In this document: positions 10,576 to 22,893 of the stretch, one piece after another
Position numbering within the stretch: position 1 is the first letter of the stretch
Layout of the letters: every line of letters starts with the position of its first letter
NCBI GenBank assembly: GCA_033398695.1
Contig: CM065801.1
Location: 107,439,170 to 107,503,169 of the forward strand
Direction: 5' to 3'
Length of the DNA stretch: 64,000 bases
From: Orobanche coerulescens
Taxonomy: Eukaryota > Streptophyta > Magnoliopsida > Lamiales > Orobanchaceae
Notes under the pieces: generated by a model
Databases searched by the model: none
What the model was told of the DNA's origin: nothing
The model's input: the letters and a program-made list of their open reading frames with translations, nothing else
Made by a program: the position numbers and the translations under genes

Positions 10576-12560
10576 TGTTAGGAGTATGCCCTCGAATGCC
10601 ACTCAGAGGATGTTGAGTGAGGGCATTGTACTTGTTATTATGTAAATCATCAATATAAGGCAATGGATGTTTCTTTATTTACTGGTAGTTACTGGCATTC
10701 CTAACTTGTAAATATACATGTAGAAACTAGTCCGTGTATTTGAGAGCAAAACGTTCCACTCCTTATTGGATAAGGGGGTCGGCACTGGAAAGGTTTATAG
10801 CTCAAATACTTAATCGTTCGCAAGTCGATGAAACTTGACTGGGCGTTAAGTTTATGTGAAGATTTGTATGACGTGTTCTTTGACAAGGAGAGTGCCTGTC
10901 GAACACTAATGGTTAGTGGGAGCACACGTTATAGGTATGCTAATTGGATTAGTATACTCGAACCGACTCACCCTCGATTCGTCACATGGTTTTCACTCCG
11001 GGACAGTCAATGACGGAATCGAAAGGTTGTGATAGGTATTCGTGAACCTTCGACTTGAGGATTTAGTAGGGATGTGCTTGTGACGTCAAGATTTTCATTA
11101 GAGTAGTTCGACCCTGTAAACCGGAAGGCGGGGGTCAACCTCGACGTGCATCTTGACGGGCAAGTAGCAGGTCCTACTGAATACCAAGATAGAATTCTTT
11201 CTCCCGTTAGTGAGCGGGTTATATGTCCTATGCGGTTATTGGAAGATGAGATCATAAGTCTTTGGCCAAAGCATTGGAGCCAGTTGTATTAGATACACGA
11301 CAGCTCGATGATCTCGATTTGCATTAACGCATGCATAGCCAAGCATGTATAGGGTTTGACCGTCCGTGACCCTATAACTTGATCGGGACATTTGAAAGAA
11401 GGGTTTATACGCCATCGGTATTCACGATAGAATGGTTCTTGAATGATCCCAATCATTCGCTCTCGCTGGGGTACAGCAGTAGCCGCCAGTGGCTAGGTGG
11501 TGCTACTACTCTTTGGTTCCTCCCATTGCCGATCGAGACGGACCTACCGAGTCGCGCAGACAGATTGACGACGGAATGAATCGAGCTTAATCTTCATTAT
11601 AAAATTAGATATTGGATATCTAATTTTGGGACATTGGATGTCTAAATTGATTTATTGGATAAATTAATTTACGGCCAAATGAATTAAATATATTACTCGG
11701 TGATTAATTTAATTCATGAATATAATTATTTCTTGGAGAAATTAATTATGTTATTATGTATTTGATATGATTAATTAATTGGATTAATTAATCAATATAA
11801 ATACATCGGAATGGAATCGGAGTTTATCTGTTTGGACTCACGGGAGTCCGAAACGGACCGAACTCGCCCGGCTCCTTCTAGATGGCCACCCCTCTTTCCT
11901 TCCCTTTTCCTTGGTCATAGTCTCCACATGTTGGTGGAAGACTTATGTTCAATCAAGGGGACAAATATCACACCTTGGTGATATTGTCTAAAGTAGGATA
12001 TCTTGGGGAGTTGAATAAGAATATAAGTGGAGACAAACTCTCACTTGCTACTACACAATTCCAGCCGTGAGCTTTGAAGAAGTGAGAGAGAAAATTATTT
12101 TTCTTAGTCTTCATCTTCATCTTCTTCTTCACTTTTGTTCTTGAGTTTTCTTGGAGAAAATTCAAGATATATTAAGAGAGATATATTATACACTTAGAGT
12201 GTAATAACAAAAGCTTCACCACTTTATTCTAGCCGTAACCTTAGAGGTTAATCGAGTGTTGTTGTTCCGGTCGTTTTTCCGGCGCGTGGCAAGTAGAGAC
12301 GCGGTGTTTTCGGCGTTGGATCGTTCAAGGGCTTGGAGCGGATTGAACTCGTAGAGATCAAACTAAAGCTTGGGGAATAGCTCAAGAGAAGGTTTCCATT
12401 TAATCAACGGACTTCGAGGGTTAGTTTCTTACGACTCTTGCTTTTCGTTTTTGATATTCGTATATACGTAGCTCGATCGATCCTCGTAGGGATTCGGATC
12501 GAATTAATTTTCGTTTTACCGCTTCCGCTGGGCCTTCGTTTTAGGCACCGAATCCCAACA
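10576..12560 (+). mobile_element. 3' LTR of Copia A
   Basis: 1985 bp, same termini as the 5' LTR and followed by the TTTTC duplication at 12561-12565. Differences from the 5' copy are few substitutions plus clustered short indels, for example GACTGGGCG against GGTAGGCG and AGCAGGTCC against AGCAGTCC. Confidence 0.95.
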
Positions 12561-13676
12561 TTTTCTTCGGTAATAATAGACGAAAATACTGAAAGTAAGA
12601 GACACGAAGATTTATAAAGGTCCAGCAAACTGCTTACATCCTGTCTAAGTTTCTTTTTTGATTGGCTCAAGAAAAACCACACTCAACTTTGCCTTGTCTT
12701 CTGTAGGTCGGGCACAACCGATTATAATGCTTGACTTCGATTGGTCCAAGCACAACCAATCACTAAATAAAAATTCTCTCTAGTGTTCTGTAATAACTAG
12801 ATAATCCTCACTTATGATTGTCAGAATTTAATCCTAATAATGCCGGATCAATGATCCTAATAACATTGGATTAAAATTCTTGATTCATTTCTCTCAAGAT
12901 CATGAAGGAGTGATACAATACTCACAACAATCGAATAAGATATGACGTATATGAAATAATATAATATGAGAATAACACTTGTATCTTTCTTGTCACAACT
13001 TAAATAAAAATATATATAGCAATTAATCTGAGCTCAATATAATGTATGTTTGCTTGAAGTTGTGTGTTCATCCATACCAAGTAGAATGGTATTTATATAT
13101 CTTTGAGGCCTTGTGCAGTTACTGCATAAAGCTATTAGCGTGCGCTGACTTTTCTTTAGTGTGTGCTAATCTTCGGTCAAATATGGCAGTTGAGTTTGAC
13201 AAATACTTCCAACAGTAGTAATTTAAGTGTAGCGTGCGCTAGTATATTCCTTTGCGTGTGCTAGCTAGTCATCCAGACCTTTTTTTTAGTGCGCGTGATT
13301 TACATGTTCTAGAAGGTCAAGCAATAGGTCTTTGTCCAATGATAGGATTTTCAACTTTTAGCGTACGCTAGATATACCTGTTAGCGTGCGCTATCTATTC
13401 ATGAATAAATATTGAAAATGCTTCATGTACCGTGCGCTAGACATAAATGTAGCATGTGTTAACTGTTATTCTGTTTGATATCCAGAGCTCACTATCTTGT
13501 AGAAACTATCATGTAGCATGTGTTAAGTTTATTTGTAGCATGCATTAACATTTCTTCATACCATACATTAATTTCATGGTAGCAAGCGCTAGATGTGGCT
13601 GGCAGAATTCACTGACATTTCTGTCTTGTTACATGCAGAGCAGGTTGAGTGCATAATATGTATCAATAGCGTGCGA
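12561..13676 (-). mobile_element. Copia B LTR, piece 2
   Basis: No gene. The segment resumes the LTR interrupted at 3026 and ends where Gypsy D begins. The left 550 bp is AT-rich LTR sequence; the right 540 bp is an array of TAGCGTGCGCTA palindromes. Confidence 0.65.
13137..13676. repeat. TAGCGTGCGCTA palindrome array in the Copia B LTR
   Basis: About 14 full or decayed copies of a 12-bp palindrome, spaced 20-70 bp apart, for example near 13137, 13231, 13359, 13382, 13427 and 13580. Decayed copies such as TAGCATGTGTTA carry the C-to-T and G-to-A changes expected from methylated CpG loss. The last copy is cut in half by Gypsy D; the other half starts at 30899, and two more decayed copies follow at about 30938 and 30962. 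Confidence 0.85.
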
Positions 13677-15955
13677 TGTAACACCCCAAACTAGGTGGAT
13701 ATTACAGTGTCGTGGACCCTAACTGGGACCCACCAGGCGAATGAAAATTCATGACTTAAATAATATAATTGTAGTACCGAACCATATTATATCATCAATT
13801 ACTCCGATAAGGAGTTTCAAGTGCAACACACCGAGGAAATACAGAATACATGTATATTTTATATGAAGATAAAATATACAACACTGAATTAAATGAAAAT
13901 CCAAACGGAACTGCAACGGAAAATACACATTAAAGACACAAGAATCAATGGAGAGACTGGGGCTCCCTGCTAGTATCACTGGGACTCCTCGCCGTCAATG
14001 TTCTCTTCCCGTGCTTTGCCTTGCCATGACCTAATAACAACATCCCCAACGGGGTCAGTTACACAGAACAACAATCCTCAAGAGTTGAAAAATTTAGAAT
14101 AATCACATGAATGAGTTATGAAATCGAGTTGAATGATAGGCATCATAGTATGCCACGAATGGGATGTGCAAGTGCACAAGCCTGCCGAGTGTCCGGCGTC
14201 CCACATAAACACCCGTAAAACATGGCCTAATTAGTCTCACGGAGGTACGTTACCGTGTGCACAGTCCAATGTGTCCGGATCCCCGCATAAACACAATGAA
14301 CTTAATGTGCCCGACTAAAAATTCCACACATATACCACCCGGAACGCAATACAATCCCGGAAGGTCACAAGAACAAAAGCGACCATGATGAAGAATAATA
14401 AAGAGAAATCCGACAAGGGCCAAGAATGACTCACCGAGGTGAAATAATGACGCAAAGGATGATAGCTTCAAATGAAATGATTGGAACCGTTGTTCCTCGT
14501 GAATTGAATGATTAGTTTGATAATTACAAGTCTCAACATGATTGATATGCTATGAATGAATTATATGTATGAATGAACAACAACGAAAGGAATGAGTATC
14601 CTGGAAACCGAGTAAGAATTAACTTACACAAATACCGGTGAAGAAAAGTCCTTCCTTGAATAAACGTCCTAAGTGGAATCAACTTAATATACTAATCAAG
14701 CATGACCACAACCAACTCAAAAGTCTATACAACAATATCCAAACTCATTGGGGCATTTTAACTAATACGTTGTAAACAAACCCCAATTGTTTACGACTAA
14801 TCTCAAATATATCTAACGCCAACCTCCCAATGAGTGATTTAATCCAACAAAACTTCTTCAATGACATCAATATTCCAATAGGAATCCACAACTCGAGGTT
14901 ACGAAAACATCTAAACGAAAACCCCCAAAATTACCAAAGTCAACCATAAAGGGTTCTTGAATAATTCCACAAATACTCAACAAATCCGAAAAATACACCA
15001 ATAAATCCGTAGGAACACATGTATTCAAGGTAGATAATATATATTCAGCGTATTCCAACATAATAGCAAGCTAACTTGAAGAGATTGGAAGGAAAACACT
15101 CAAATCCCAAAATTCTAGATTCAAGAAAAGTTTACCTTGATTTGGTGTGGTGGAGAGAATTAAATGATGATTAATCCAAACTAGAAGCTTGAAAATGATG
15201 ATAGGTGATTGCAGCTCGAAGAATACTACACAAAACGTCCAAAGTCGCCCGAATGAGGAAGAGAGATGAAGAAATGACGAAATGGGGCTAAACTGTCCAA
15301 TATATACTAAACCCAGCTTAGCGCACGCTAGCTCCTGTGCTTAGCGTGCACTAGCGGGTTCACCGGGTAGTCCAGTACCCACTGCCTGCATCGTTGGCGT
15401 GCGCTACGTACCTTGGTAGGTGCGCTAAAGCCTTCTTCTAAGCATACATTAACCTTGTGTTAGCGCGCGCTACCTGATAGTTGGGTCCAGAAACTGGAGT
15501 CCAGAACCTACTGTCCTCTGTCTGATCGAGCCTTAATGCGTGCTACACTAATTGATTAGCGTGCGCTATCAATACAACTAGTGTATACTATATACACTCC
15601 TAGCGTGCGCTAAGAATTTCCCATTTCAGTCCAGTACCTTCTGGAGTGTCTGCCTCATCCACATTAGCATGCGCTAATGCTGAGAGATAACATGCGCTAC
15701 AAGTACTAAATTAGCGCACGCTAGAAAGAGAACGTAGCGTGTGCTACTCCTCACACACAGCCCACCATAAAGATGACAATGATGATATACTCGACTCGAT
15801 TCTCCAACTGGATTTACAGGCGAATGATAACTGATATACAATTTAAATTACGCCGAACGGTGCACACATTGAATGAATATGAAGGATAATGAGTGAAAAA
15901 TTAATGAGTAACAATTACTAAATGATAATAAATGAATTAACAATCGGGTATTACA
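13677..15955 (-). mobile_element. 3' LTR of Gypsy D
   Basis: 2279 bp, plus-strand ends TGTAACACCCC and GGGTATTACA. It matches the copy at 28558-30898, with substitutions throughout and an indel of about 50 bp (present near 29560-29610, absent here near 14690), so the insertion is older than A. No gene inside. A short duplicated GTGTCCGG ... CATAAACAC word occurs at about 14190-14290, and a palindrome array near the integrase-proximal end. Confidence 0.92.
15316..15746. repeat. TAGCGTGCGCTA palindrome array in the D 3' LTR
   Basis: About 14 copies of the 12-bp palindrome, intact or decayed, in 430 bp (for example near 15319, 15459, 15556, 15600, 15664 and 15711). The same copies occur in the same order in the other D LTR, so the array predates the D insertion and belongs to the family. 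Confidence 0.88.
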
Positions 15956-15967
15956 TACTCCCCCCTT
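15956..15967 (-). other. Polypurine tract of Gypsy D
   Basis: On the minus strand AAGGGGGGAGTA precedes the LTR start TGTAATACCC, as expected for the plus-strand primer. Confidence 0.8.
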
Positions 15968-15989
15968 AAAAAGAGCTTCGTTCTCAAAA

Positions 15990-17400
15990 CTAAGGGTCAA
16001 ACAATTCGGGATAACTCTCCCGCATACTATCCTCAGTTTGCCAAGTAGCCTCTTCGACTCCATGTCTAGACCACTGAATTCTCACCAAAGTAATCGCCTT
16101 GTTCTTCAACTATTTAATTCATCGTTCCAATACTAGTACAAGACGCTCCTCATACGAATGATCATCCGTGACCTCGATTTCATCGAACTGAAGTATGTGA
16201 CTCGGGTCAGCAACATACTTCCTCAGCTGAGAGACGTGAAACACATTATGAATTCGGCTCAAAGCCGGAGCTGAAGCCAATCGATAAGCCAGATCGCCTA
16301 CTCGATCCAAAATCTCAAATGGTCCAAGGAATCTCGGGCTCAACTTTCCCCGCTTCCCGAAACGGAAGATACCTTGACTCGTGTATACCTTGACCAAAAC
16401 ATGGTCACCTGCCTCGAACTCTAATGGCCAACGACGATTATCTGCATATGATTTTTGTCGACTCTGAGCAGTTAACAAACGACTCTGGATAAACGCTACC
16501 TTCTCATGGGCAGCTATAAGCATATCGGGATCAGTGTCGATTGATTCTGATAAGTCATCCCAACACAAGGGAGATCGGCAATGACGACCGTAAGGCCTCA
16601 TTAGGTGCCATCTTAATCGAAGCATGCTAACTGTTGTTGTACGTAAACTCGATCAATGGTAGTTGGGCCTCTCAGTCGTCTTTCCAATCGAGAACACATG
16701 CTCTCAATATGTCCTCCAACGTATGAATAGTTCTCTCTGATTGTCCATCGGACTGAGGGTGAAAAGTTGTGCTGAAGTTGAGCTGAGTTCCCATAGCGCG
16801 ATGGACGGATTTTCAAAAATGTGACACGAATCGTCCGTCACGATCACAAACGATACTCTTAGGGGTACCATGCAATCTCACAATCTCTTTGATGAACAAC
16901 TGAGCAAGTCTCTCAGGACCCCATGTATCCTTAATCTCAAGGAAATGAGCTGACTTAGTTAAACGGTCCACAATTACCTAAATTGTGTTCATGCCACGAC
17001 GACTCATTGGCAAACTTGTGATGAAGTCTATAGAAATATCCTCCCACTTCCACTATGGAATAGGGAGCGGTTTCAGCATACCCGCCGGTCGCTGATGTTC
17101 TATCTTGACTTGCTGACAGGTTAAACATCTCAAACCAAATTCTACGTCTTCTCGCTTCATATTACTCCACAAGTAATTTTGTTTCATATCTTTATACATC
17201 TTGCTAGACCCCAGATGGATAGAATAAGGGGTATCATGGGCCTCTCTCAAAATCGTGTTTTTCAACTCGTCTTCGGCTAGAATGCATAACCGATTCTTAA
17301 ATCGCAAAAGTCCATCCTCATGGACCACAAATCCAGGGGCTTTATCTTGAGCCACATCATCTCGTATGCGCAAAAAAATGGGTCTGAACCCTGTTTCACT
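15990..17400 (-). pseudogene. Gypsy D integrase with chromodomain-like C-terminus
   Basis: From right to left: the HHCC zinc domain (HDTPYSIHLG ... CLTCQQVK), the core with Asp in WEDISIDF, Asp in VCDRDGRF and Glu in GQSERTIHT, and then the GPFEILDRVG region with NVFHVSQLRKYV. A final segment of about 45 residues (ALVRIQWSRHGVEEATWQ ... YPELFDP) resembles the chromodomain of plant chromoviruses, which is known to steer integration to marked heterochromatin. It ends at a TAG at 15990-15992, 34 bp before the LTR. Several frameshifts and stops break the core, so no single frame covers it. Confidence 0.85.
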
Positions 17401-17729
17401 CTGATCGCCTCCTCAAGTGGCGACAAATCTCTAGCATGCACAGTTGCCCTTGCACTCGCTGTAACCAGACCTCGATCTCGGGTCTTAGGAATTCCTGCTG
17501 AAGTTCCTTCTGAGCAGTCAAACGAGCAAGCATTTGCTCCTGAACGGACTTACGGCTCAAGAAGTCGGCGACAACGTTCGCCTTACCTAGGTGGTATTGT
17601 ATCTCAATATCATAATCTTTAATCAGTTCCAACCACCGTATCTGTCGCATATTTAACTCCTTCTGCGTAAATATATACTTCAAACTCTTATGATCGGTGA
17701 AAATCTAATAGGTGACACCATAAAGATAA
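17401..17729 (-). pseudogene. Gypsy D RNase H, C-terminal half
   Basis: Minus-strand reading gives [20 protein letters not shown] and the [18 protein letters not shown] segment, the typical end of Ty3/gypsy RNase H, followed by the tether to integrase. A stop occurs just before IFTDHKSL. The N-terminal half lies across Copia E, at 25139-25331; the codons for KIWRHYLYG are split precisely at the insertion point. Confidence 0.85.
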
Positions 17730-19612
17730 TGTTGGGAGTACGCCCTCGAATGCCACTCAGAGGATGTTGAGTGAGAGCATTGTAGTTGTTATTATGTAAG
17801 TCATTAATATAAGGCAATGGATGTTTCTCTATTTACTGGTAGTTACTGGCATTCCTAACTAGTAAATATATATATAGAAATTAGTTTGTGTATTTGAGAG
17901 CAAAACGTTCCACTCCTTATTGGATAAGGGGGTCAGCACTAGAAAGGTTTATAGCTCAAATACTTAATCGTTCACAAGTCAATGAAACTTGACTGGGCGT
18001 TAAGTTTATGTAAAGACTTGTATGACGTGTTCTTTGACATGGAGAGTGCCTAACACTAATGGTTAGTGGGAGCACACGTTATAGGTATGCTAATTGGATT
18101 AGTATACTCGAACCGACTCACCCTCGATTCGTCACACGGATTTCAGTCCGGGACAGTCAATGACGGAATCGAAAGGTTGTGATAGGTATTCGTGAACCTT
18201 CGACTTGAGGATTTAGTAGGTATGTGCTTGTGATGTCAAGATTTTCATTAGAGCAGTTCGACCCTATAAACCGGAAGGCGGGGGTCAACTTCGACGTGCA
18301 TCTTGACGGGCATGTAGCACGTCCTACTGAATACCAAGATAGGTTCCTTTCTCCTGTTAGTAAACGGGTTATATGTCCTATGCGGTTATTGGCAAATGAG
18401 ATCATAAGTCTTTGGCCAAAGCTTTGGAGCTAGCTATATGTCGATGATCTCGATTTGCATTAACGCATGCATATCGTCAAGTACAGATAGGGTTTGACTG
18501 ACCGTGACCCTATAACTTGATCGGGATATTTGAGAGAAGGGTTTATACGTATACTGGTATTCACGACAGAATGGTTCTTGAATGATCCCAATTATTCGTT
18601 CTCAATTGGGGTACAGTATAGGCCGCCAGGCTAGCTAGGTGGTGCTACTACTCTTTGGTTCCTCCCATTGCTGACTGAGACGGACCTACCGAGTCACGCA
18701 ATAGGATTGATGACAGAATGAATCGAGCTTATTCTCTCATTATTAGATATTGGATTTCTAATTTGGGACATTAGATGTCTAAATTGATTTATTGGATAAA
18801 TTAATTTACGGCCTAATGAATTAAATAAATTACTGGGTGATTAATTTAATTCTTGTATATAATTATTTCTTGGAGAAATTAATTATGTTATAATGTATTT
18901 TATATGATTAATTAATTGGATTAATTAATTGATATAAATACATCGAAACGAAATTGGAGTTTATCTGTTTGGACTCACAGGAGTCCGAAACGAACCGAAC
19001 TCATCCGATTATTCCATGATGGCCGCCCTCCTTCCACCTACCTTCCTTTTGGTCTTTTGTTTCCATTTTATAATGGATGACAATAACTTGAAAGGCATCT
19101 CTCATGTGAGATGAGTTGTGAATGTGGGTTGTTGTGTATAAAGTATTTGAAGAAGTCTTGTCTCTTCAAGATTCAATTTGGTGCATTCATACGGATCACA
19201 TGTTGACAGAGAGAGAGAGAGAGAGTAACTTTGAGTTCAACACTCATCTTCATCTTCTTCATTCACTTCTTCTTCATTTTTCTTAGAGAAAATTGAGAGA
19301 AAATATTGAGAGAAATTTTGATAAACATACTTGGAGTATATTCATCAAATCCATGAGCTTCATCATCCAATTATAGCCGTAACCTTAGAGGATAATTGGG
19401 TGATTATCATTCCGATCATTTCTCCAGCGCGTGGCAAGTAGAGACGCGGTGCTTTCGGCGTTGGATCATTCAAGAGCTTGGAGCGGATTGGATCGTAGGG
19501 AAAGCAATCTAAAGCTTAGGAATAGCTCAAGAGAAGGAATCCATTTAATCAACGGACTACAAGGGTGAGTTTCTATATCTCTTGTGTTTCGTATAATATT
19601 CGTATATACGTA
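17730..19612 (+). mobile_element. 5' LTR of Copia E, 3' end missing
   Basis: Begins TGTTGGGAGTACGCCC and follows the A LTR through the AT-rich block and TATA box region. A subfamily-specific segment differs from A at about 19010-19330. It breaks at the word TATACGTA, where sequence matching the A leader at about 5725 follows, showing an internal deletion that removed the LTR end and PBS. Confidence 0.85.
19208..19225. repeat. GA microsatellite in the E 5' LTR
   Basis: A run of nine GA-type dinucleotides; the 3' LTR of E at about 24925-24934 has a shorter run. An ordinary length-variable microsatellite. Confidence 0.8.
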
Positions 19613-20533
19613 CTTAGTTTTGAATCGTTCAGTTTTATTCGATTGGGTTGAAAAGGCCGTTTTGAGCCTATTTATTTTACTAGAAATATTTTTATCTAGG
19701 ATGAAATTTTCAATGTAAAATTTATATGTAATGACAAAGACCGGAGGAAGATCCGTTTCGAGAAGACGAAGATTCAAGACGAAGACTTTTAATTAGATTA
19801 CGGAGTTTTTGTTTTCTAGGAACGGTCCATGAACCACATGTTGGTAGCAACTAGGTTGTGAATAGTCGTTTCATATTGTATGAATGCCATAAATGCGCTT
19901 AAATGATTAATGTGCAAAGTGTAACTTTAATCGCGAAAATTCTCCCATGACAAATTGTTAAGTTTATAAGGTTTCAAGGTTTTCCTTCCCTCCATCGAGC
20001 TTTTGGGAAATTGAAATCCAAACCGGATGTGCTATGCTTCCGAGTTATCGGGGTAGTCGTTCGGGGAGGACGGATAAATTACCGGGAGCGCATTGGATGC
20101 CTTCAGTTGGAGCAAATTTTATCCCTAGAAACCTGATAGGTTGTCGGATAAGATTCAATTGTGAAACGGGTTTGCGTCGATGGTATAAACTTAACTTATT
20201 CACGAACCATAGAAATCGTATAGGTTGAGGGGAATGAACAAGGGGAAAAAGAAGATCGAATCATCCATTAGATGGGTTGGTGTTGGACACAACTTTATGA
20301 AAATTAATAGACTAGAAACCTGTTCAGTTGCCATCTATTAAGATTTATAAAGAACTCGATCACCACAATGAAGTAGAGCGACGATACTTCCGGATTTCAC
20401 ATGGGAGTGTGTTATTCCGATAAAAATAGTGGGAGCTGGGTAACAAGAATAGAAAAGACCTTAATTCTACTCATATCATAATTAAAAGAGTCACTAATTA
20501 TTCTATCATACTTAATGCAGACATAACTCTCAA
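19613..20533 (+). other. Remaining leader of Copia E
   Basis: No coding sequence. It aligns with the second half of the A leader (about 5725-6638), including the GAAGACGAAGATTCAAGACG word and CCTTCCCTCCATCGAG. It differs from A by many one-base indels in C/G-rich places. Confidence 0.75.
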
Positions 20534-21460
20534 TATGACAATGAATCCACTCGTAATTCTACTCTAGAAGAACACCATGGTTGGACCTAACTTTGTGGAT
20601 TGGCTTCGCAATCTGATGATTGTCCTCAGTATAGAGGCACTGGGATACGTCTTGGAGACGGACATTCTGGTGCCTCCTGTGCGGACCAGAGCCAATCAGA
20701 AAGAGATCGAAAACCACGAAAAGTGGGTTAAGGATGACATAAAAGTCTGTGCTTACATGATGGCTTCTATGTCAAATAAGCTTCAAAGAGCTCATGAGAA
20801 AATGACTTCTGCTAGGCAGATTCTATCTCACTTAACCGAGTTTTATGGTGAGCACAGTCGAACTGCTAGATATGAGATATCCAAGCAACTGTTTGGTGCA
20901 AGGATGAAGTAAGATGAGAAGGTTGGGGACCACATCCTCAAAATGATATCAATGATCGAGAGATTGGAGGCTCTTGATTTTAAAATGGATACTTCTCTTC
21001 AAACCGACCTTATCCTATAGTCTCTCCCTGATTCCTTCTCACAGTTTGCTATGAATTTCAACTACAATGAGATTGCGTGTAACTTAGCTGGGCTAATGAA
21101 CAAACTCGTGACTGCTCTGTCTCAGATGAAGACTTCGAAAATGAAGGAGTCTGCCCTTGTGATTTCTTCTGGACCTCGAAAGTCTAAGAACAAGAAGAAA
21201 AAGACTAAGAAGCAGACTGGACCACATGTCAAGGACTTCAAGGGCAAGGGCAAGGCCCCAACAGTTCCGAAGAACATTAAGAAGAAGGCTTCTTGTCTCA
21301 TGTGCGGTGAGCTGGGCCACTGGGCTAGAGACTGTCCGATTCTTCATGGCACTTCAGGTACAGAACTTTTAGTTTTGGAAACAAATTGTTCTCTTATTGT
21401 ATTTTCTACTTCCTAGATACTGGATTCTAGTGCTAGTTCTCATATTTGTACCGTGAATCA
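20534..21460 (+). pseudogene. Copia E gag-protease remnant
   Basis: Same Gag as A, starting at the ATG at 20534 (MTMNPL). It is broken by a TAG after VILL, by a TAA after the FGARMK motif and by a TAG before SLPDSFSQF. The knuckle CLMCGELGHWARDC is intact. The protease site reads ILDSSASSHIC, so the active-site Gly of DSG is replaced by Ser, with a TAG just upstream. At the position of the A frameshift near 7567, E keeps the full reading frame (GATCTGGAACAAAG). Confidence 0.85.
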
Positions 21461-22893
21461 GGATCTGGAACAAAGTAGGAAGCTTGGAGCTGGAGAAGTT
21501 ATGATCACAGTCGGAAGCGGGCATTGTGTCGAGGCGACCGACATAGGATCACTACTTTTGGGTTTAGAATCCGGCTTTGTTTTGACTTTAGAAGATGTAC
21601 TTGTTTTGCCCAAGGGGCACAAAAACATTGTATCTATTCCGGTCATGGACCGAAAAGGCTTTTTATTTTTCATTGGTGATGGTTCCTGCAAAATTTATTT
21701 CAGAAATAAACTAGTGGGTACTGCTACATTGTTCAATGGATTATATCATCTAAATCTCAGCAACAAAGTCGTTGTGAATACTATGACTAGAAAACGTGGT
21801 AGGGATAAAACCAATCAAGTTTTGAAATGGCATCTTAGACTTGGTCATGTTGGTCAGACCAAAGTTTACAAAATGGAAAAAGATGGACTTATGGGTCCAT
21901 TGGTATCGGATCCCTTTCATACTTGTGAATCTTGCCTTAAAGGCAAAATGACTAAGTCCCCCTTCACATGGACTTTTGAAAGAGCCGCTGATAAACTGGG
22001 ATTAATCCACACCGATGTTTGTGGTGCTTTTGAAGCAGCACGTGATGGATATCAATATTTCATTACGTTTACAGATACTAGGTATGATTATATATACTTA
22101 ATGAAACGTAAATCCGAGGCCTTTGAGAAATTTCAGAAATTTAGGGCCCTAGTCGAGAAATAAACTGGAAATCATATCAAAGCACTTCGGTTGGACCGAG
22201 GTGGCGAGGATATGAGTACGGAGTTTGAATAGTATCACAACTAACACCTCCAGGCACTCCTCAGTTAAATGGTGTGTCAGAAAGAAGGAACCAGACCATG
22301 TTGGACATGGTCCGCTCCATGCTAGGCTATACTGAATTACCAATTTACTTGTGGGTCTATACACTCCTGATTGCTGCATATATCTTGAATAGATGTCCTT
22401 CCAAATCCGTTACTAAAACTCCACATGAGATGTGGGAGGGCATGAAACCAAGTCTTAATCACATTAGGATTTGGAGATGTCCCGCCTATGTCAAGTAGAC
22501 TAAGGTGGACAAAATGGAAGCGAGGTCCGTGAGGAGACGTTTCATTGGACTCCCATCTGAGGTGATGGGTTATCTATTTTACATGCCCAAAGATCGAAAG
22601 ATCGTTGTTGCTTTGCATGTACACTTCCTAGAAGATGAGTTCATTCAGGAAGGTGGAGCAGGTAGAAATATTTCTTTTGTAAGAATACAATGAAACTCCT
22701 CAGGAGACACCTATGCAAGAAATTGGAACCGAACCTTCTGTAACACAAGTACAACCACCTCATAGGTTTAGTAGGGTGTCTCAATTACCTAAGAGGTATA
22801 GTTTTATGCACTTGGAGGAATTGGGTTTCCACGAGGTTCCAGGTGATAAATAAGAGACCGACCCGCGACCAATGACCTAGCAATGGTGGATGT
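21453..22893 (+). pseudogene. Copia E integrase remnant
   Basis: Open for about 236 codons from the protease end through HHCC (HLRLGH ... CESCLKGK) and the first core Asp (HTDVCGA), and then broken by a TAA after ALVEK. Around 22230 a short deletion removes the segment after the second Asp. SERRNQT with the catalytic Glu follows in another frame, and further stops occur near 22497. The C-terminal spacer degrades up to about 22893, where RT sequence is missing. Confidence 0.85.

Larger units (their letters stand above)
3027..12560 (+). mobile_element. Copia A, structurally complete LTR retrotransposon
   Basis: A 9534-bp plus-strand Ty1/copia element with all landmarks: 5' LTR 3027-5000, PBS 5002-5013, ~1.6 kb leader, gag-protease-integrase-RT-RNase H in Copia order, PPT 10561-10575, 3' LTR 10576-12560 and a perfect TTTTC duplication on both sides. 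The two LTRs are nearly identical where compared, so this is a recent insertion. The coding region is broken by one in-frame TAG in gag, at least four frameshifts and two stops in RNase H. Some indels may be assembly errors, because the LTR copies also differ by clustered one- to three-base indels. Confidence 0.95.
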
